Below, in pieces: positions 24,910 through 32,819 of a DNA stretch of 64,000 nt. The DNA lies in the NCBI GenBank assembly GCA_964476245.1, contig CAYYYW010000003.1:1-64000 (forward strand). Direction: 5' to 3'. Under the pieces are notes generated by a model, which was not told the origin of the DNA, did not search any database, and saw only the letters and a program-made list of their open reading frames with translations. The position numbers and the translations under genes were made by a program. How positions within the stretch are numbered: position 1 is the stretch's first letter; every line of letters starts with the position of its first letter. This stretch comes from CAYYYW01 sp964476245 (GTDB lineage Bacteria; Patescibacteriota; Microgenomatia; UBA1406; HO2-37-13b).

Positions 24910-25743
24910 TTAAAGACTAAGCTTCTTCTTTTCATATCCATTGAAAAATATCAGATTCAATATAACTTGAGGCAGCATAAACAAAGAGCCAATTAAAATT
25001 AAACTAAACATTTGATATTTGGAAGCCATTAAAGCAAAAGATAAGGCCAGTATTCCATAGCCTAAAACAGGAATAACAAAAACAGATTTTCTATATTTTT
25101 CTTCTTTAATTGGATAAAAGTATTCAAGGACTCTAAATATTCCAGTAACAATTATAGTTACTAAAAACCAACCAACAAAATTTCCTATTGGTATGCCAAA
25201 ATAAGGCCCTCCTTCTAACCACTTCCATCCACCAATCTTAACTTGTATTGGGTCCATAAATAAATCAATAGCCGTTACAACCACAGCATCTAAAATTATT
25301 AGAAATGGCAATAATAATATTTTTTTATTTTTATAACTTGGTTTATTTCTGTTTGTCCCGTAAAGAAAAGAATTTATCAAACAATAACCTACATAGATGA
25401 AAACTGCCCAATAAGCAATTACCGATATTGGAACATTAAAAAAAGTTAACTGTGGTTTATAAATGTAATGGCCTCCAAAAATTGTTCCATCGCGCAAACC
25501 TAAATATTCCATAATCAAACCGGTTGCCGAAGCTAAAAAAACAAAAAACAAACCGCGACCCAAAGTTAAAGTTAAGAAAGAATGAAGTAATAGTATAATA
25601 ACCGGTGTTACTAGGAAAAGAATTCTAAACCAGGTAAAATTTTCCTCTAACTTTAATTCGAGAAAATCACCCAGCAATTTAACTATAATAAGCAAAATAA
25701 GAAAGTAAAATAGTTTCCAGAGAACATTTTCAATCTTGCTCAT
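24910..25743 (-). CDS. CruF/DUF422-like carotenoid-biosynthesis membrane protein
   Basis: This is a polytopic membrane protein (about eight helices) that resembles the DUF422 family, which includes CruF-type carotenoid 1',2'-hydratases. The key stretches are LGLRDGTIFGGHYIYKPQLTF with IPISVIAYWAVFIYVGY-like sequence, and DLFMDPIQVKIGGWKWLEGG with YFGIPIGNFVGWFL. No other carotenoid gene is in the window, so its substrate in this cell is doubtful; in small genomes this family often occurs alone. TATAAT (25750-25755, minus strand) lies six bases before the ATG. Confidence 0.75.
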   Translation of the reverse strand: MSKIENVLWKLFYFLILLIIVKLLGDFLELKLEENFTWFRILFLVTPVIILLLHSFLTLTLGRGLFFVFLASATGLIMEYLGLRDGTIFGGHYIYKPQLTFFNVPISVIAYWAVFIYVGYCLINSFLYGTNRNKPSYKNKKILLLPFLIILDAVVVTAIDLFMDPIQVKIGGWKWLEGGPYFGIPIGNFVGWFLVTIIVTGIFRVLEYFYPIKEEKYRKSVFVIPVLGYGILALSFALMASKYQMFSLILIGSLFMLPQVILNLIFFNGYEKKKLSL

Positions 25744-25810
25744 TTCAAAATTATATCACGCTTGGAGATAATAGAACATTTTTAACTTTAATTTTAGCTT
25801 TCTTTCAATA

Positions 25811-25871
25811 TTCGGCAATATTAGGCAAGATTCGGCAAAATCTGGTAATACTAAGTCTGACTTGGTAAAAT
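25811..25871 (+). promoter_or_regulatory. 10-bp-phased direct repeats in the fic promoter
   Basis: Successive 10-base blocks read TTCGGCAATA, TTAGGCAAGA, TTCGGCAAAA and TCTGGTAATA (25811-25850), with a further CTTGGTAAAA at 25861-25870. They cover the promoter up to the -10-like TAAAAT (25866-25871), eight bases before the ATG. Sites on one face of the helix suit a cooperative repressor, perhaps the Fic protein's own winged helix. Confidence 0.6.
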
Positions 25872-25878
25872 AGAGAGC

Positions 25879-26868
25879 ATGAATATTTTACCGCGCTATA
25901 AATTAACCCATGAAGCGTTAACATTAATTTCAAAAATCGACGCATTACGTCAACTATTTTCTTCATTTGAAATCCCAAAGCCTGTGCAAGATAAAATTTG
26001 CCGCGCCAGTCTTCTAAAAAGCTCACTGTTCTCTGCTCGAATAGAAGGTAATCCAATAAGCATGGAAGATATTGAAGTTACTAATGAAGAACAAAATAAG
26101 AAGGAAATTTATAATATTCTATCGGCATATCGTTTCATCGAAAAAGAAGTAAAACCAAATACGTTAATAACAACAAAATTGATTTTAAGCTTACATAACA
26201 TAGTTATGAAAGATACCCATATCGAAGCAGGATTATTCCGTCGTGAAATGGGAGCTATTTTTAACGAAGCAGGCATAGCCATATATGTTTCTCCGTCCCC
26301 AGAACAAATAGAACCATTATTAAATCAACTTCTTTTCTATATAAACAGCTATAAAGAAAAATTTCCGCTGGTTGCCGGAATTATCGCTCATCTTTCATTT
26401 GAAAAAATCCATCCTTTTATTGATGGAAACGGAAGGGTGGGAAGATTATTGATTAGCGCTATATTAAAATCAAAGAATTATTATTTTTCCATTTCTATTC
26501 CTTTTGAGGAATATCTTGACGAACATAAAAGCGAATATTATCAAAGCTTAGAAAGAGGCCTTCAAGATCCGCAAACATATCTTCTTTTTATGCTAAGGGC
26601 ATATTATGAACAAGCAGAAAAAGTAAAAAAAGATCTATTTCGTAAGTTGCAAAAAAAAGAAACTATCCTTCTTCCACCAAGACAAGAAGAATTATTTAAT
26701 ATTATTAAAGAACATCGCCTGGTTTCGTTTGATTTTTTAAGACGGCGATTTCTTAAAATCCCATCCCGAACACTCCGCTATGACCTAAAAAAAATGGCAG
26801 ATAAAAAATTTATTATTAAGATAGGAAAAACAAAAGGAAGTTATTATTGTATTAAGCTTCTTGCGTAG
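25879..26868 (+). CDS. Fic-domain protein with C-terminal winged helix
   Basis: This is a predicted AMP-transferase. The catalytic motif HPFIDGNGR is at residues 178-186. An N-terminal inhibitory helix has SARIEGN (Ser52, Glu56, Gly57), the class II self-inhibition motif. The C-terminal winged helix (about 265-325, with LRYDLKKMADKKF) suggests DNA binding. Length is 329 residues, usual for Fic_N-Fic-HTH proteins. The gene has no antitoxin partner; inhibition is built in. The phased repeats before it are a likely binding site for its HTH domain. The target protein is unknown. A second Fic protein with a different HTH lies at 53147-54190. Confidence 0.92.
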   Translation: MNILPRYKLTHEALTLISKIDALRQLFSSFEIPKPVQDKICRASLLKSSLFSARIEGNPISMEDIEVTNEEQNKKEIYNILSAYRFIEKEVKPNTLITTKLILSLHNIVMKDTHIEAGLFRREMGAIFNEAGIAIYVSPSPEQIEPLLNQLLFYINSYKEKFPLVAGIIAHLSFEKIHPFIDGNGRVGRLLISAILKSKNYYFSISIPFEEYLDEHKSEYYQSLERGLQDPQTYLLFMLRAYYEQAEKVKKDLFRKLQKKETILLPPRQEELFNIIKEHRLVSFDFLRRRFLKIPSRTLRYDLKKMADKKFIIKIGKTKGSYYCIKLLA

Positions 26869-27029
26869 AGACGTTTGACGTTTCGAAGCTACGTTTGACG
26901 CGGTGAGCCCGGATGGCCCAGAATGGAACTCGTTAAAAACTTATATGTATAAAGTTTGTCGGACTTTTAGTCAGTCACGGATCAATATTTAGCTTCTTAA
27001 CTATAATGTAGTTATACATTATCGATAAC

Positions 27030-28076
27030 TTATGAAAGACTTATTTTACTTAATTCCTCCATAAAAGCATCCATGTCGCGCGGACTAATTCTACTTACTT
27101 TTAGATTGTTCAACTCCATGTATTTAGCTTCTGTAATAAAATGCTGAAATATTGGGTTATTATTATGTAAAACGTCAGCCATTGTTGGACTAATTACTGA
27201 TTGAATTCCACTTACAGCGAATGCTAACGAATCAGCTACTGTAAACAGAGAAATTCCGTCAGAAGACCGAAGAACGCCATCCTTTTCTGGTGACATAGCC
27301 ATACATCCAAATCCTAGATGTGAACCAAAACCGTCTGTGGTTATTAAATAAGAAACATCATGAAAAGCAGCACACACTTGGGTTATGTCTTTTGGTGTAA
27401 TAGTCATGTCAATAACGCCTTTATTTTTATGTGAAACGATACCGTAAGATTCCTTACGGGAAAAGTGACCATCAGTAATTCTTAAAATTAAAATATCGGG
27501 GAACTTTTTTTTAATTAGTCCCGCAATTCTTTCAGTATCCTCGTTTGAAAATCTTTTTGCATTATTACCACCAAACTGTGCTATAGCTACGACTCTTGCA
27601 TCTTTAAAATGATCTTCTTTAAGATCTTTCGCCTGTTGATGCATCAATACAAGATCAAAAGTCTCAAATACAGTTCCTGCCACTCTTACTGGTTCAGGTA
27701 CTCTTATATAATCTCTTTGAATAATAGTAGTTATTCCTAATTTAGAACCAAGACGTCTAAGAACCTGAGCTTGGTTAGATGCATGACTTATACCATAGTA
27801 GTATCTAACCATTCCTGGAGAAACAGAATCTAATATACAAGGCAAACTTATACCATTCGTATGACAGTATTCTGAATTATCCTGTGCAAATTGAATTGTT
27901 TGTTTATCAATATCCTCTTCCTCACATAAACGCCATGTGGCAATAATCCACGGCCATGCTGCAACCATTGCGTCACCATGATTGGAATACGATTCAACAC
28001 CTATAGGTTTACCTTCTTTTATTGCTTGTATAACTCTATCTCTTGCTTCTGCTCGCTCAAGTAATTCATGAGACAT
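27030..28076 (-). CDS. GT9-like (heptosyltransferase-fold) protein, uncertain
   Basis: I do not recognise this 348-residue protein firmly. The second half looks like a GT-B nucleotide-sugar domain of the GT9 type: VAIAQFGGNNAKRFSNEDTERIAGLI, a later strand ILILRITDGHF, then YLITTDGFGSHLGFG where GT9 enzymes have a DsGxxHLA motif. No membrane helix is present. ATG 28076 is chosen because TATAAT (28083-28088, minus strand) lies six bases ahead; the longer frame upstream is unlikely. It stands alone among tRNA and repeat sequences, so context does not help. It may act on a glycan or a small metabolite. Confidence 0.5.
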   Translation of the reverse strand: MSHELLERAEARDRVIQAIKEGKPIGVESYSNHGDAMVAAWPWIIATWRLCEEEDIDKQTIQFAQDNSEYCHTNGISLPCILDSVSPGMVRYYYGISHASNQAQVLRRLGSKLGITTIIQRDYIRVPEPVRVAGTVFETFDLVLMHQQAKDLKEDHFKDARVVAIAQFGGNNAKRFSNEDTERIAGLIKKKFPDILILRITDGHFSRKESYGIVSHKNKGVIDMTITPKDITQVCAAFHDVSYLITTDGFGSHLGFGCMAMSPEKDGVLRSSDGISLFTVADSLAFAVSGIQSVISPTMADVLHNNNPIFQHFITEAKYMELNNLKVSRISPRDMDAFMEELSKISLS

Positions 28077-28223
28077 GAATATATTATACTTTATAGGTTT
28101 ATCATCAAGGCAAAACAACTATCTAGTTTTGTTGAATTATACAAATTTACCTCAAGATTTCCCCTCCGTCCAACCTCGTAAGAATTGATATTTTTGAGAA
28201 AGAATGTTCTAACAATCTAATAT

Positions 28224-28314
28224 GAGCCCGGAGAGACTCGAATCCTTCGACTTCGCTCAGGACTATAGCTCTCAACCAATCCCGACTAAAGTCGGGACTG
28301 CTCTACCAAGCTGA
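28224..28314 (-). pseudogene. tRNA-Lys-like broken copy with hairpin inserts
   Basis: Compared on the plus strand with tRNA-Lys, GAGCCCGGAGAGACTCGAA matches its 3' end. A 26-base insert (28243-28268, ends TCCT/AGGA) splits the T-loop, CTCTCAACCAA resumes, and then the anticodon arm is replaced by a perfect hairpin TCCCGACT-AA-AGTCGGGA (28280-28297). CTGCTCTACCA of the D arm follows, and the copy then breaks off before the 5' acceptor. The layout is the same as in the tRNA-Gly copy. Confidence 0.8.
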
Positions 28315-28317
28315 ATG

Positions 28318-28433
28318 TATTTAAAAAAAATAATTGGTGAGTCCAGAGAGACTCGAACTCTCAACCAACAGCTTAAAAGGCTGCTGCTCTACCAGTTGAG
28401 CTATGGACCCAGGCCAATTATTTTTTTTAAATA
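28318..28433. repeat. 20-bp perfect inverted repeat enclosing tRNA-Lys
   Basis: TATTTAAAAAAAATAATTGG (28318-28337) is exactly complementary to 28414-28433. The two arms enclose tRNA-Lys: the left arm touches its 3' end, the right arm stands three bases from its 5' end. The right arm is also coding sequence for the last residues of the GIY-YIG nuclease. On the transcribed strand the far arm contains eight T and could end transcription. Confidence 0.85.
28338..28410 (-). tRNA. tRNA-Lys (TTT)
   Basis: A cloverleaf is seen on the minus strand. The acceptor stem is GGGTCCA/TGGACTC with discriminator A, followed by CCA, which is encoded here within the flanking repeat. The D stem is GCTC/GAGC, the anticodon loop is CTTTTAA (TTT) and the T arm is GAGAG-TTCGAGT-CTCTC. 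The stop codon of the GIY-YIG gene lies in its first ten bases. Confidence 0.96.
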
Positions 28434-28649
28434 TTTATTATTTTTAACTTTTTTAAGATATTTTTCTCTTTTTATTGCTTCTCCTCTGGTATCAAATTCT
28501 TCTTGATAAATCAATCTCCAAGGTCTTCTTAATTTTGTAAATCTAGTGCGACCAAAATTATGCTCCCACAATCTATTTTTAACATTACTTGTATAACCTA
28601 TATAAAAAGACCCATCAACTTCACTCTCTAAAAGATAAACATAATACAT
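28401..28649 (-). CDS. Small GIY-YIG endonuclease-like protein
   Basis: This 82-residue single-domain GIY-YIG protein has YYVYLLESEVDGSFYIGYTSN, the catalytic-type Arg in VKNRLWEHN, RRPWRLIYQEEF, and Glu in GEAIKREKYLKK. All family hallmarks are kept, so it may be active. The stop codon TAG falls at bases 8-10 of tRNA-Lys, so gene and tRNA overlap by ten bases and may share a transcript. Its last codons lie in the right arm of the inverted repeat around the tRNA. The association with a tRNA that has a broken copy nearby suggests a homing- or repeat-related role; that is speculative. Confidence 0.9.
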   Translation of the reverse strand: MYYVYLLESEVDGSFYIGYTSNVKNRLWEHNFGRTRFTKLRRPWRLIYQEEFDTRGEAIKREKYLKKVKNNKYLKKIIGLGP

Positions 28650-28706
28650 TAGCTTAATATTGAGAATCTATTTTACCAAAAATCTAAAAAATTATATACT
28701 TAATTT

Positions 28707-29498
28707 ATGAATAAAAGAATTTTAAATTTTGTTATTTTTGTCTCAATTATTGGGCTTTTAATTATAACAACCAGAGATTATTATTTATCAAAAAAAATAG
28801 TTGGCAAAAAAGTTGATAAAATAAACCCCACCACTAGTATCACCCAACCGACTAAGAAACCGTCTCCCCTCACCAATCCCGAAATACCATGTCAACATAA
28901 ATACTTCAATTTTAAAAAGGGAACGACTTGGCAATACCAATTAATGTCAGAAATTGAAATAAATAAAAAAAAGCAGACCATAAACACACTTTTTACCAAT
29001 AAAATCACCGAGGCTTCAGGTTCTTCAATTATTATAGAAAGTCAATTAAAAGGAGAAAAAGAAAAAATAATTAATACTTTAATTTGCAGAAAAAATGGTA
29101 TTTATGGATTTCCTTTTCCTCTTTTACCAAACTCCCTACTGAAAAGCGTTCCCTTGTCAACCACGATTATAAATTTTATAAAACCAAGTGGTCCAATTCT
29201 GCTACTACCGTCTGAAGAAAAATTAAAAAAAGGAAAAGGGTGGTCAACAGTTTCTCTTGGAAACTTGGGAATTTCCTTAAACAACAAAGTCATTAATGAG
29301 GTAAAACAGTCTTTACTAATCCAATCGCAGCTAAAATTTAATCAATCGGTTTTAAACCAAACCAACTTAACCACTCAATCATTTAATTATCAATTGGGAG
29401 AAAATGTTGGTTTTTTGGATCTTAACCTTAGCTTAAATTTAGAAACATTAGGCAAGATTAAAATCAATCTTAAACTTACGGATTTTAAAACACTTTAA
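28707..29498 (+). CDS. Secreted or membrane-anchored hypothetical protein
   Basis: This 263-residue protein has an N-terminal membrane anchor (about residues 6-23). A Thr/Pro-rich spacer follows (NPTTSITQPTKKPSPLTNPE), then an exported domain of beta character starting at PCQHKYFNFKKGTTWQYQL. The GTTWQY start resembles lipoprotein-like beta domains of unknown role that begin near a Tyr/Trp-rich strand. There are two Cys in the outside domain (about 62 and 133) that could form a disulfide. TATACT at 28695-28700 is six bases before the ATG. No known family is recognised. Confidence 0.75.
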   Translation: MNKRILNFVIFVSIIGLLIITTRDYYLSKKIVGKKVDKINPTTSITQPTKKPSPLTNPEIPCQHKYFNFKKGTTWQYQLMSEIEINKKKQTINTLFTNKITEASGSSIIIESQLKGEKEKIINTLICRKNGIYGFPFPLLPNSLLKSVPLSTTIINFIKPSGPILLLPSEEKLKKGKGWSTVSLGNLGISLNNKVINEVKQSLLIQSQLKFNQSVLNQTNLTTQSFNYQLGENVGFLDLNLSLNLETLGKIKINLKLTDFKTL

Positions 29499-29803
29499 TT
29501 AATAACAAGGACTTATATCAGGACGAACTACTTACCGTTGAAAAAGTAAACACCCCAATCAACCTGTAAGGTTAAAGACGCTGTCATAAGGCTTCCAAAA
29601 GTATTATTGCTGATTTCTTCGCGATGTTTTAATTGTCCAATCGATTAAACGATTGAAACAGAAAACTTAATTAATTGATTAATTAAGTTTTGAAATTAAA
29701 TGGCGGAAAAACCTACAGAAGGGACGAGGAATCTTTATTTTGGTGGTCAAAAGACACCTAAAACCATAAAAGTAGGATTTGGATTTTGATATCAATTAAC
29801 AAA
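29499..29803. repeat. Gene-free stretch with dispersed two-hairpin repeat copy C
   Basis: This holds the best copy of the repeat: AATCG-ATTAAA-CGATT at 29639-29654, a short spacer GAAACAG, then the perfect 14-bp-arm palindrome AAAACTTAATTAAT/ATTAATTAAGTTTT at 29662-29691. The 29515-29635 part has no ORF and no clear RNA fold. The rest up to the fusA stop is unremarkable. Confidence 0.6.
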
Positions 29804-31903
29804 TCATGCTTTTGCTTCTAACATCTTTTGAATAATGTTTCGCGGGACTTGTTCATAATGGGAAGGCTCCATGTAAAAAAATCCTCTTCCTTGGGTTAAT
29901 GAACGAAGAGTGGTCGCATAACCAGACATTTCAGCCAAAGGCGCATAGGCTTTTATAACGGTAACATTTCCCCGTTTCTGAGTTCCTAATATTTTTCCTC
30001 TTTTACTTGATAAATCACCGATAGCAACACCCATAAATTCATCAGGAACAACTACTTCCATTTTCATTATTGGCTCAAGCAGAGCCAAACCGGCTTTTTT
30101 TACTCCTTCCTGAAGAGCAATTGAACCGGCTATTTTAAAAGCCAAGTCCGAAGAATCAACATCGTGATAAGTCCCGTCATAAAGAGTAACCTGAATATCA
30201 ACAATTGGGTATCCTAATAAAACTCCTTTCTCCATCGCTTCAATAACTCCTTTTTCTACTGCCGGGATAAATTCGTTGGGAATCGCTCCTCCTTTGACCA
30301 TGTTTTTATATATAAAACCCTCACCTCTACCTATGGGATCAATCTTAATCAGACAATGACCGTACTGACCGTGACCGCCGGTTTGCCTAATATATTTTCC
30401 TTCTGCTTCTACCGACTTAAGCACTGTTTCTTTATAAGCAACTTGAGGTTTACCCACATTAACATTCATCCCCATTTCTCTTTTCATTCGATCAACTAAA
30501 ATTTCCAAATGAAGCTCTCCCATACCCGACATAATTGTTTGGCCCGTTTCCTGATTTATCTTTACTTTAAAAGTAGGATCTTCCTCTGCCAAGCGCTGTA
30601 AACAATAAGAAAGTTTTTCTTGATCTGCTTTTGTTTTTGGCTCAACCGCCAAGGAAATAACTGGTTCGGGGAAACTAATTTGTTCAAGAACGATCTGGTC
30701 TTGACTATCCGATAATGTATCGCCTGTTTTTGTATTTTTTGGACCAACTAAAGCAATAATTTCTCCGGCGAAAGCTTTATCAATTTCTTCTCGTTGATTG
30801 GCATGCATAAGCAAAATCCTACTAACACGCTCTTTTGTTCTTTTAGCAGCATTAAAAACGTAAGAACCCGATTCTAAAACGCCAGAATAAATCCGCACAT
30901 ATGTTAATTTACCAACATGAGGATCAAGTTGGATTTTAAAAGCCAAAGCGGCAAATTTCTCTTCAGGAATAAGTTTTCTGCTTTTTGCTTCCTTTGTTTC
31001 GGGATCAATGCCGGAAACGTCTTTTAAATCCGCCGGGGAAGGCAGATAATCAATAACGGCATCAAGTATTGGTTGTACTACTTTATTACGCAGAGACGAA
31101 CCGCAGTAAACTGGAACTAGTTTATAAGAAATAGTCGCAGCTCTTAAAGCCATTTTAACTTCTTCAACCGAAATTTCTTGCCCATTTAAATACTTACTAA
31201 GAAGTTTATCATCGGTTTCCGACACTGTTTCAATTAGTTTTTCTCTTTCTTTTATAACTTCATTCTTAATATCTTGGGGAACGTCGACAATGTCGAATTC
31301 TGTACCACTTGAGTCTTTACTCCAAATTAAAGCTTTAAGGGTTAAAAGATCCACCACACCCTTAAAAGACTGTTCCTTTCCGATAGGATAAACCATAACC
31401 ACCGGTTTAGCTCCCAATCTTTTTCTTATGTCAGAAATTGTTTTTTCAAAATTAGCTCCTGTCTTATCCATTTTATTGACAAAACAAATCCGTGGCACTT
31501 TATATTTATCCGCCTGTCTCCAAACTGTTTCTGACTGACTTTGAACCCCCTCTTCCGCATCAAAAACAACCACACCACCATCTAATACTCTAAGAGACCT
31601 TTCAACTTCTGCCGTAAAATCAACATGGCCAGGAGTATCAATAATGTTAATACGGAAATCTCGCCAAAAAGTAGTGGTCGCAGCTGAAGCAATAGTAATT
31701 CCCCGCTCTCTTTCTTGAGGCATCCAATCCATCTGAGTTGTTCCTTCGTCAATATCGCCTAATTTGTATGTTCTTCCCGTATAAAAGAGAATTCTTTCTG
31801 TGGTTGTTGTTTTACCAGCATCAATATGAGCAATAATGCCAATATTTCTAATTTTATCTGTAGAAACCAGTCTATTTTTTGTAACAATACTTTGTTGAGC
31901 CAT
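29804..31903 (-). CDS. fusA: Elongation factor G
   Basis: EF-G drives ribosome translocation and recycling. The G domain has [35 protein letters not shown] and NKMDKTGA. Domains II to V follow, including [14 protein letters not shown] in domain IV and a normal C-terminus, at about 699 residues. ATG 31903 is chosen because AAAAGGAGAG precedes it by four bases; the open frame extends eleven codons further up into rpsG without a ribosome site. It is the last gene of the rpoB-rpoC-rpsL-rpsG-fusA group. tuf is not downstream as in the E. coli str operon. Confidence 0.98.
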   Translation of the reverse strand: MAQQSIVTKNRLVSTDKIRNIGIIAHIDAGKTTTTERILFYTGRTYKLGDIDEGTTQMDWMPQERERGITIASAATTTFWRDFRINIIDTPGHVDFTAEVERSLRVLDGGVVVFDAEEGVQSQSETVWRQADKYKVPRICFVNKMDKTGANFEKTISDIRKRLGAKPVVMVYPIGKEQSFKGVVDLLTLKALIWSKDSSGTEFDIVDVPQDIKNEVIKEREKLIETVSETDDKLLSKYLNGQEISVEEVKMALRAATISYKLVPVYCGSSLRNKVVQPILDAVIDYLPSPADLKDVSGIDPETKEAKSRKLIPEEKFAALAFKIQLDPHVGKLTYVRIYSGVLESGSYVFNAAKRTKERVSRILLMHANQREEIDKAFAGEIIALVGPKNTKTGDTLSDSQDQIVLEQISFPEPVISLAVEPKTKADQEKLSYCLQRLAEEDPTFKVKINQETGQTIMSGMGELHLEILVDRMKREMGMNVNVGKPQVAYKETVLKSVEAEGKYIRQTGGHGQYGHCLIKIDPIGRGEGFIYKNMVKGGAIPNEFIPAVEKGVIEAMEKGVLLGYPIVDIQVTLYDGTYHDVDSSDLAFKIAGSIALQEGVKKAGLALLEPIMKMEVVVPDEFMGVAIGDLSSKRGKILGTQKRGNVTVIKAYAPLAEMSGYATTLRSLTQGRGFFYMEPSHYEQVPRNIIQKMLEAKA

Positions 31904-31916
31904 AAAACTCTCCTTT

Positions 31917-32390
31917 TCACCATTTAAAATGAGCAAAAGCTCTGTTGGCCTCGGCTAACTTTTCTACCTGTCTTCTTTTTGCTACGGCTTCTCCTTGCCC
32001 TTGATATGCATCCATAAGTTCTTTGTATAGTTTTTGGTCAAAGCAATGATATTCTTTATTTGATCTACGTTTAGCCGACTCAATAAGCCAATTAAGGGCT
32101 AAAAATAATTTTCGCGTGGTTCTTGTTTCTGTTGGAACAAGATAGGACGCTCCGCCTATTCTTCGCGGTCTCACTTCATGCGGAGGAGCTACATTTTCCA
32201 AGGCCTTATGGAGCACTTCTAATGGATTCAGTTTTTGCTTTTTAACCATCTCGAAAGCCGAATAGACTAATTTTTCGGCCACTGTTTTTTTACCATCTTG
32301 TATTAAATAATTAATTAATTTGGCTACTTCTTTACTTTTGTAAATTAAATCTGGTTTTATTTCTTTTTTTTTATATTTTCTTCTCGGCAT
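31917..32390 (-). CDS. rpsG: 30S ribosomal protein S7
   Basis: S7 binds the 3' major domain of 16S rRNA and starts head assembly. The sequence [35 protein letters not shown], then [23 protein letters not shown] and [28 protein letters not shown] covers the family length (about 157 residues). ATG 32390 is chosen because a strong GGAGG lies eight bases before it; ten additional upstream codons overlap the rpsL end. Only one base separates it from the rpsL stop, so the two are translationally coupled. Confidence 0.97.
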   Translation of the reverse strand: MPRRKYKKKEIKPDLIYKSKEVAKLINYLIQDGKKTVAEKLVYSAFEMVKKQKLNPLEVLHKALENVAPPHEVRPRRIGGASYLVPTETRTTRKLFLALNWLIESAKRRSNKEYHCFDQKLYKELMDAYQGQGEAVAKRRQVEKLAEANRAFAHFKW

Positions 32391-32391
32391 T

Positions 32392-32808
32392 TTACTTTCC
32401 TCCTTCCCTTCTAGTCCCATACTTAGATCGAGAGATTTTTCGTCCTTCCACCCCAGTGCTGTCGTATACCCCCCGAACGATATGATATTTTACTCCAGGT
32501 AAATCTTTCACTCTTCCGCCTCGCACTAAAACAATTGAGTGCTCTGATAGTTGATGACCGATTCCCGGGATATAAGCAGTTACCTCAAGCCCGTTTGACA
32601 ATTTAACCCGGGCAATTTTTCTTAAAGCTGAATTTGGTTTTTTTGGAGTCATGGTGCGAACCACAACACAGACACCCCGTTTAAATGGGGCTGGCGTCTC
32701 TACCCATCTTCTTTTCAGGTTGTTGAAAGCTGTTTTTAAAGCAATTGTTTTCTTTTTTTGCCACTTTTTCTTCCGCCCATTTTTTATTAATTGATTAATC
32801 GTTGGCAT
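32392..32808 (-). CDS. rpsL: 30S ribosomal protein S12
   Basis: S12 sits at the decoding centre. [55 protein letters not shown] shows both Lys positions linked to streptomycin resistance in other bacteria in their usual sensitive form. Length is 138 residues, with a slightly long basic N-terminus ([16 protein letters not shown]). It lies 11 bases after rpoC and 1 base before rpsG on the same strand. Confidence 0.97.
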   Translation of the reverse strand: MPTINQLIKNGRKKKWQKKKTIALKTAFNNLKRRWVETPAPFKRGVCVVVRTMTPKKPNSALRKIARVKLSNGLEVTAYIPGIGHQLSEHSIVLVRGGRVKDLPGVKYHIVRGVYDSTGVEGRKISRSKYGTRREGGK

Positions 32809-32819
32809 ACTGAATTTTT

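Noticed and set aside
25805..26056. Minus-strand frame over the start of the first fic gene
   Set aside because: It is opposite to a well-supported Fic protein and is created by the phased repeats.
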